DNA of 64,000 bases from Hymenolepis diminuta (lineage: Eukaryota; Platyhelminthes; Cestoda; Cyclophyllidea; Hymenolepididae), in the NCBI GenBank assembly GCA_900708905.1, contig CAADRB010000001.1, positions 4,434,397 to 4,498,396 on the forward strand, read 5' to 3'. Below the pieces are notes generated by a model. The model did no database searches, had not been told where the DNA came from, and saw only the letters and a program-made list of their open reading frames with translations. Made by a program: the position numbers and the translations under genes. Shown piece after piece: positions 35,966 through 64,000 of the stretch (position 1 is its first letter; each line of letters begins with the position of its first letter).

Positions 35966-35991
35966 TGCGTAAGGCATCTGAGCACACCTTA
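35966..35991 (-). repeat. Terminal inverted repeat of maT copy 2 (low-coordinate end)
   Basis: TGCGTAAGGCATCTGAGCAC plus six bases, preceded by TA (35964-35965), the expected target dinucleotide. Confidence 0.75.
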
Positions 35992-37293
35992 CGCACTTTT
36001 AGAAAATCATAAAATAAAACTCTTAATGATTGAAACTTACAATTTCTTCTAACAAAAAAAATTAGTATTAAGCTAATTTTTATTTTATATATCTTCCTTT
36101 GGCTTCTATCACCCATTCAATTCCATTTCGAAAGTGACTGACTGTAAGCTTTCATCATGTGGTCGTTTTACATGTCCTCCGTTTCTCCGGCTATTGCTTG
36201 GGCTATTGCTTCCAGCAGGTACGGGAATTTAGTGTTGTGGGATGCTTATTAACTTCCTTTTCAACCACTCTCCAACCCTCTCAGCTCCACATCTAATAAT
36301 CCAAAAGATTAAGGTCTGACGAGTTACGAGGCGGCCATAAGTTTGGTGTGGTGGGATATGATGCTGAAAATTCTTCGCCATCGAATTCTAGCTTTTGAGA
36401 GCTTTGTGGAGCGGAGCCGAATCTTATTGGAAGCATAGCCCTCAATTGGCTATGTTGTCTATCCAAGACGGCTTAACAGCAGTGGTTTGGAGAGTCTCCA
36501 CATAGGCATCTGCATCTTCATTCATTCTTCGACTCTGTGGAAAGTGAAGGAGTCATGGTGTGTCCTTTCACAACACCAATAACCATCATTCTTATTGGAA
36601 ACTTCGTGTGCATGTATGACAGTTGGAACTTCAGTGGAGTCCTCCCACACATACCCGTCTATCATTTCTTCGATTCACTTTTTCATCCTGGTGGAAGTTT
36701 TTTCAGTCGGAGAGAAATCAAAGATGCTCTTCCTCTTTTGGGTGCTTCACTTTCTTTGAGAGTCGTTTTGTATGCATTAAATCACTCTCTTGAGTTGTTT
36801 TTGTCCACATAAACTGACGACCTCTCCTAAGAACGTATGGAAGTTGTATTCGAGGTCTTGATGAACAGTACTCCCTATATATTGTTGTTCCTTCAGACAC
36901 TTAAAGACGTTTGGCAAGATGTCGTGCATTGACTTCCCACGATTTTCGTCCATCAGGCCATGCCACGCACTTCTCACAAACTCGCGTGTTCTGAGTGAGT
37001 GAATGAAAGAATGAGTGGTGAGTCAGTTAGTCAGAGCGTTGACAATGCTGTTTTCTCCTCCTCGTGGCGGTCAATTCATCTTCTTTGTTTTTATTCACCT
37101 CCTCTCTTCTAACTTTGCAAACGAAAGATCTGGTGACTTGTAGAAATCTTAGAATATTTAAAGTGATGCGTTTCGACTTGATAGACACTACTACAGCGTG
37201 TCATTTTATTTCATTAGTTACATTATTGTCTGCCATGAGATCTTGTGGATAAAATACCTGAATTATCGTCGGGTTAGCTTAAATTACGAAAAT

Positions 37294-37319
37294 ATAAGTG
37301 TCCTCAGGTGCCTTGCACA
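37294..37319 (-). repeat. Terminal inverted repeat of maT copy 2 (high-coordinate end)
   Basis: Reverse complement reads TGTGCAAGGCACCTGAGGAC plus six bases and matches the other end with a few changes, mostly transitions. No TA follows directly, so this end has decayed. Confidence 0.7.
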
Positions 37320-38732
37320 GCCTGTATTTGTGTGCTTTTTCTTAATCTACTAATTATTTCAAAATAGGGAAATATCTACAGACGAAAGACCTTAGAAATT
37401 GATTTTAAATTAGTGCGTCTGGCACTACTCTTTGTTTCTACGGCTATTACCTATCTGCCTAATAGATTTTACCAGGCAACAGTTGACACAGATCCAGAAA
37501 GATATGACAAAATACAGCTACGCTAAATTAACTATTCAAGTACTTTATATATGAATACAAGTCGTCTTCATATCATTCTATATTATGGGTCAAAGCACCT
37601 CCAGACTAATAACAGTTTTTATCCCGTATGACCGTCAAGCTGTCAGGAGTGAAGTGTGCGCGTTTTGATAAGGATGATGGACGACATGGAGAAACAACTG
37701 CACAAATTGATCATCCCAAGACAAAACATAAACACTGCATCTTTGAGTTTTGTCTTGTCGGCATCGCATCGATTACATAACTGTTTGTAAATTTTTTGAA
37801 TGTGTTGTGCGATTAAGCGTGGATATCATGTGACGATCATCGATGTTAGATATTATCGAAAATATCCATCTAAGTATTTGACTTTCCTATGGAAATTTAT
37901 AAATAATTGTATACTTTACTATTTATATTTTATCAATGACCGGCTCGGTTCAGATATTTCTGCCTGGGAATGGGAGCTCCGGATGTATTTGACTAATGTA
38001 ATCGGAACTTTTAAGCAGGTTTCAATTCCTAACTCAGAAAAGGGGAAATTAATTCAGTTATTAAAGTTGGTTAGAATTGAAATCTTTACCACGAATTGGG
38101 GTACTCAATGAATTAATTAAAACATGCTTCAACTTAAAATTTGATAAAAATTCTGTTAGATAATTTCTTATATGGGTCGGAATAATAATATGTGCCTTTT
38201 TAAATGTCTAAGTTTAGTATCTGTTGTAGCCTTATGGTCTCCCAGATAGCCACAATTTTCCTGACTGAATAATAATACGAAATTAAGCCAAATTTTCTGT
38301 TTAATCCAAAATTATGTATATATAAATATGTATATATATCTCAATCCGATCAGTTTTATAAAAATAATGATTTTTAACGCATCTACCCCAGCATGTCAAA
38401 ACTTCGCGAGATTCCAAATAGACAAACTTACTTATATACTAATATAACAGGTATAAAGTAGAGTACGGAGAGGAGAAAAAGAAACCAAAAATACACAAGT
38501 TAATAAGGGTCTCGATAAATAGAGGCAAAAATGATGCGTTTGTGAATGCGAATATTTTTGGGACAGGAAGTAAATGAGGGTGGAGGTCATGTAACCATAA
38601 TAGTAGCCATCAATATTGCCGAATTCATCATTTCAATAAAGTTGGAAGATGGAAATCGATTTTGAGTGCGTACTGAAGTCTGTGTACGGACAACATCGAC
38701 GAGTAGATGGAGCCGGGAGAATGAAAGCCACC
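37320..38732. other. Intergenic DNA downstream of the PKC gene
   Basis: Contains the 3' flank of PKC (minus strand). A 103-codon open frame on the + strand (37800-38111) has no recognised motif. No AATAAA is seen directly after the PKC stop on the minus strand, so the 3' UTR end is not placed. Confidence 0.5.
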
Positions 38733-60419
<21,687 letters not shown>

Positions 60420-63400
60420 CTAAAGAAAAAGAAAGGGCGTGGAGATTTAAGTTAAATAAAGAATGCACGGCCATGAAGAGAACGACAGTACGTGTTAAAT
60501 AAAAGGATTGCGAGGGGATTAGTAAGGATTAATGGCATAAAAATTAGTAAATTCGAAGGGCTTTTTATCCGAAGGTTTAGGTTAGCAGATTGCCACAACA
60601 AATAGTAATTCTGATTTATGATGGTATAGATTATAAAAAAACATTTTGGTTCATGATTAAAATATCTCTATTCAAAAAAATAGCTCAGCAGTTTAAACTG
60701 CAAATTGTGCGATTATATTTATCCTACAATGCTTTGATCTAAGTCTCCAAATTAATTATGGGTAATCAATGAATTTATTATTAATTTATTTTCCAAACCC
60801 ATTAAAGAGGAACCTTCTCCAACCTTTAACTTTCTTGGGTCTTTCAACTTTATAATCGGTATTAGCCAGCAGATAAAAATGCTCACTGGATGAGCGAAGG
60901 TGAGAATCAATCTCGTAATTTCTTACTTGTTAGAAATACATGTTAATCTTGACAGTGACGGCGAAAAATTATGATTTATACAGTTATTAAAACTTAATCT
61001 ATCGATCCGATGAAGCAGCTGTTGACGCGCACGGATGACAAATCATAAGATCGGGGCCCAACGATGAAAACCTACTGTTGTTCTTGACATTCGTCAGTTC
61101 TTACCAGCAAGAGGGTAATGGAATGGAAACTTATCGGTCTGAAATGGCCACCCAAGCAGTTGTATTATGTGCGAACACAACACATGCCCATATTGGCCTT
61201 TAGAGATTAATCAAAACAAACAAACTGGCTTTTTTGCGAAACCACTTTCACATTTTAAAAATCATTCTAAATCAATGAATTTACGTTAATTCAATTCCCT
61301 TGTCAATTTTGAAGCAGAAGAGTAAATCAAAAAGAATCCTAACCTAAACTGATTGGATACCAATTTCAACCCTCATCTACTACATAAAATTGGTCATAAA
61401 CTCTTAAACCGAGAGCAGATTTAGAAATAAGATGGAACAGCTTATTATATTAAGGTACTGCAAAATGTCGGACATTCATAAGAATTATATCCAATGGTAT
61501 CCATCGGATATGTTCACTAGCAGTATGTTGAAATTTTGAATTCAGATAGTCATTTTAAGATATAAAATCAGAACCCAAACTAAACTAATCCGAGAAAAAT
61601 ACGCTAACTAAGGCTTTTTGAAGCCCAATTCGATCCCCACCCATGATCTCTTATTTGACTGGCTTATTTAACCCCGTGTTCAGATATAAATGTTTGTCTT
61701 GTTGTTGATACTAATATTTGATAAGGCGTATTGTCAATCTATCAGAGCTCGTTTTATTAGTCAGGATTTCAGTCTCAGTCCTTTAAAAATGACAGTTTAT
61801 TTTAATTAGGAATAAAAAATATAATCCCAGTTTTATGAAATTAGTTTTAAAGCTTTGTATTACATTGTCATTGACTCCGGTTGTTAGCTTTTTTTTCAGG
61901 AAAAAAACACAAAACAAAAGGCGAATTCCACTCATCAATAACTTACTGATACATGTCCTAAGTAATCCTTTAACAAAATTCAAATAATTGATTGTTACAT
62001 CACATTCTACAAAAGAAGGCGGGGGGAAACAAGCAAACAAGAGATCAAGGGGTATCGGGTGGTGTAGGAAGCAGTATTAATACAATTTCTCTAGTTTCCG
62101 CCCAGATAATAAAAGGTTATCGAAACTGAGATCACTAGCCTCAGTGTCTCTTTTATATAATAAACACACCTATACGTGGTTTAAGACAATTATTTTCCGT
62201 ATCCTTTTGGAAAAACGGTTTTGCTCACATTATAAATAGGAATTTCGTTAGTTCATATTTGTAAAGCATAATTAAATGACCTCAAATAGCGCCTAGATAA
62301 CAGGGGATAAAAAGGTTAAATTCACTTAAATTTTTCCTAATTTAAGCAATAAAATAAAATATCAAAAATATGAAGAAAACCATTAACATTACGTTTTCTG
62401 AATGTTATAAAAGAAAAGGGCTGTTTAAGGATCCCCTATCAAAATGCCCTTCACAATGCTTGAGAGACCAAAACTCGATCATTTATTAGTACCCATAAAG
62501 AAATAAAAGAAATAGCCTACAATTTCAATTAAACACTTTACATGTATAATATTCTGAAAGTTTAAGTTTATACTGGAATCGAGATATCGCAAAATGTCTT
62601 TAGTCAAATTCTGAATACATTACTTGTTCACAGGTCCATAATTACTTAAAAGGCATAGTTCGCCGCATCATATTCAAGTGTTTTGAATTTCAGGATCTGG
62701 TCCCTAAAATCTTAGTAAATCTAACTCGATAGCAGTTCATCTATCAGATCTAATCCACCGCTCGAGTGAATTTCAAGGATATATACAATCAACCATCTCT
62801 ATAGAAATTCATCAACTGACACCAACAAACAAAAGAAATATATAGGAAACTATCAGAGTCTCAGCAATATAAGAATCTAGAGCCAACCTCAAAAACCAAA
62901 TGTATATCGTCATTCAAGGATTTTAAAACTATGTAATCAAGTTTGCGATAGGAACAGTGCATAAGTCGAAGACAAGGTTGCAACTATTATTATTTTTACT
63001 GACTAAAGCGAAGAAAAGACTGAATGGAATTCTTCAGCCACAGAGGTAAATGTCGGAGGATAGTATAAATCCGAATGGAATTGTAATGGAATGCGATGCC
63101 GAGCTAATTTATGGGCATGAGACTCCATTAATCTACAAATAATTCATGTAATTTGATATGAAAGAGATCGGCGTAGATAATGCTAAAGATGCCACTTATT
63201 TTCACCAATCGGGATGAAGGCATTGTCGTAGTGGTTGGTCGATGGACTGCCAATCATCAACTGACGTTTATCCCGCTCCTATAAATCTGTATAAGTTCAT
63301 TTTTTGTCAACAAATAGTGAAGAGGACATCGTCGTCATCAAATATCAGTTACCAAACTTCAAAATCAAGATGGAGCAGTTAGTAAGTGCCAGCACTCACA

Positions 63401-63569
63401 AACGATGATATGAGGTATTAAATTTGAAAATTAACACTGTTCTCTAACCCATGTACAATAAAATGATCCACTTAGCCTGATGGAAGGAAAATAAGCTTAT
63501 TTCGCTAAAACGAGTGAAAACTAGTAAAGTACATTATTTCAGAAGGTGGAAAATTTTCCCAAGTATGTA
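60420..63569. other. Upstream part of PKC (intron), nothing recognised
   Basis: Expected to be intron between the regulatory and catalytic exons. I looked on the minus strand for C2 and C1 domain exons (Cys/His pattern of C1, Asp pattern of C2) and found none. AATTCGATCCCC near 61630 resembles a B box and may be another SINE remnant. Confidence 0.45.
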
Positions 63570-64000
63570 TCAGGTTGTAACAGAAGCACTGTCCATTTTT
63601 TTTACTTTGAATTAAACTGAAAATTTCGTCAAAAATACATTTATTTAGTGATCACCATAATCAACATTTTTATTAATTACATCTTCCCATCTTGCCATAA
63701 GCTTTCTCATTCCTTCTTCATAAAATTTAGCCATTTTGCAATCAAAAAAGAAACTAGCTCCTTCATTTCGACCTCTTCTCTTCTCTTGAAGTAAGCCCTT
63801 TAAGTCCCATTGAATGATTCTGTAAGCTCCTGAAAAGATGAAAATCGGTTGGTGCAAGATCGGGAGAATATAGTGGGTGATGCATGACTTCTCAGCCAAA
63901 TTCATCAAACAGATTTTTGGTTGCTCTTGAAGTGTGGGGTCTAGCATTGTCATGGTGCAGGATCACTCCATTTCAGCTGATCAAAGAAGACCGTTTATTC
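63570..64000 (-). mobile_element. Second copy of the intron-3 mariner, 3' end, cut by window end
   Basis: Begins with the terminal repeat TCAGGTTGTAACAGAAGC at 63570, preceded by the target TA (63568-63569). Minus-strand content matches 17773-18213 almost base for base, including the TGA in place of the Trp codon after FDEFG and the frameshift before ELVSFFDC. Differences seen: TAC/CAC (Tyr/His in the shadow frame), a 4-bp indel after the stop, a C/G change and a few changes within the terminal repeat. The 5' part lies beyond 64000. Confidence 0.92.

Larger units (their letters stand above)
35966..37319 (-). mobile_element. Near full-length, decayed maT-type mariner
   Basis: Terminal inverted repeats at 35966-35991 and 37294-37319 share TG-G-AAGGCA-CTGAG-ACAC, giving an element of 1354 bp. 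Minus-strand transposase pieces, in several frames, include DENRGKSMHDILPNVFKCLK and VHQDLEYNFHTFLG (DNA-binding part, about 36977-36820), RRGRQFMWTKT and MHTKRLSKKVKHPKEEEHL, then TPNLWPPRNSSDLNLLDY near the third catalytic Asp, which the copy at 1-606 has lost. Frameshifts and stops are many, so it is dead. The transposase part that overlaps copy 1 is clearly the same family, differing at roughly one base in five by eye. Confidence 0.85.

Noticed and set aside
37800..38111. 103-codon open frame as a small gene between maT copy 2 and PKC
   Set aside because: No recognisable domain, Tyr/Leu/Ile-rich AT-type composition and no supporting signals.

Overview
This window is nuclear DNA of a flatworm (Platyhelminthes). 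A parasitic species, probably a tapeworm, is my best guess. The evidence is AT-rich sequence, spliced genes with GT-AG introns ranging from 34 bp to almost 10 kb, mariner-type transposons, tRNA-derived SINE-like repeats, and gene starts that look made for spliced-leader (SL) trans-splicing. The standard genetic code reads cleanly in every exon. Two runs of N (17594-17705, 33024-33463) are assembly gaps.

Layout. 1-606: 3' part of a decayed maT-type mariner on the + strand. 607-10.04 kb: mostly AT-rich non-coding DNA, with an unrecognised GC-richer block (about 7.37-8.26 kb) and a pair of diverged direct repeats with TATA boxes (8.5-9.24 kb) that may be an old miniature LTR element. 10.08-10.38 kb: GC-rich promoter-like block with three ATTGG (inverted CCAAT) boxes. 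10399-11490 (+): six-exon gene for mitochondrial ribosomal protein bL9m (MRPL9). 11646-29242 (+): five-exon gene for NSUN4, the mitoribosomal rRNA m5C methyltransferase, whose introns hold a mariner copy, several SINE-like sequences and unidentified coding-like relics. 29.2-38.7 kb: convergent intergenic region with a gap and a second maT mariner (35966-37319, minus). 38733-60419 (-): nine 3' exons of a conventional protein kinase C, covering the whole kinase domain and C-terminal tail; its C1/C2 exons must lie beyond the right edge. 63570-64000: the end of a second copy of the intron-3 mariner, running off the window.

The most interesting point is the pair MRPL9-NSUN4. Both proteins work in the mitochondrial ribosome, both genes are on the + strand, and only 155 bp separate the MRPL9 stop from the first NSUN4 exon. 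The NSUN4 frame required by splicing phase and homology has no ATG before codon 184. It opens exactly at an AG that also forms the end of an in-frame TAG stop. Flatworm SLs are known to end in AUG, so the SL itself could supply the start codon of NSUN4. A similar acceptor, also in phase 0, lies 18 nt before the MRPL9 ATG. Together these suggest a two-gene operon for mitoribosome functions, resolved by trans-splicing.

The two mariner copies (16836-18213 and from 63570) are nearly identical and share the same inactivating changes, which points to recent spread of an already dead element. An 88-bp near-perfect palindrome sits directly after a SINE in a PKC intron.
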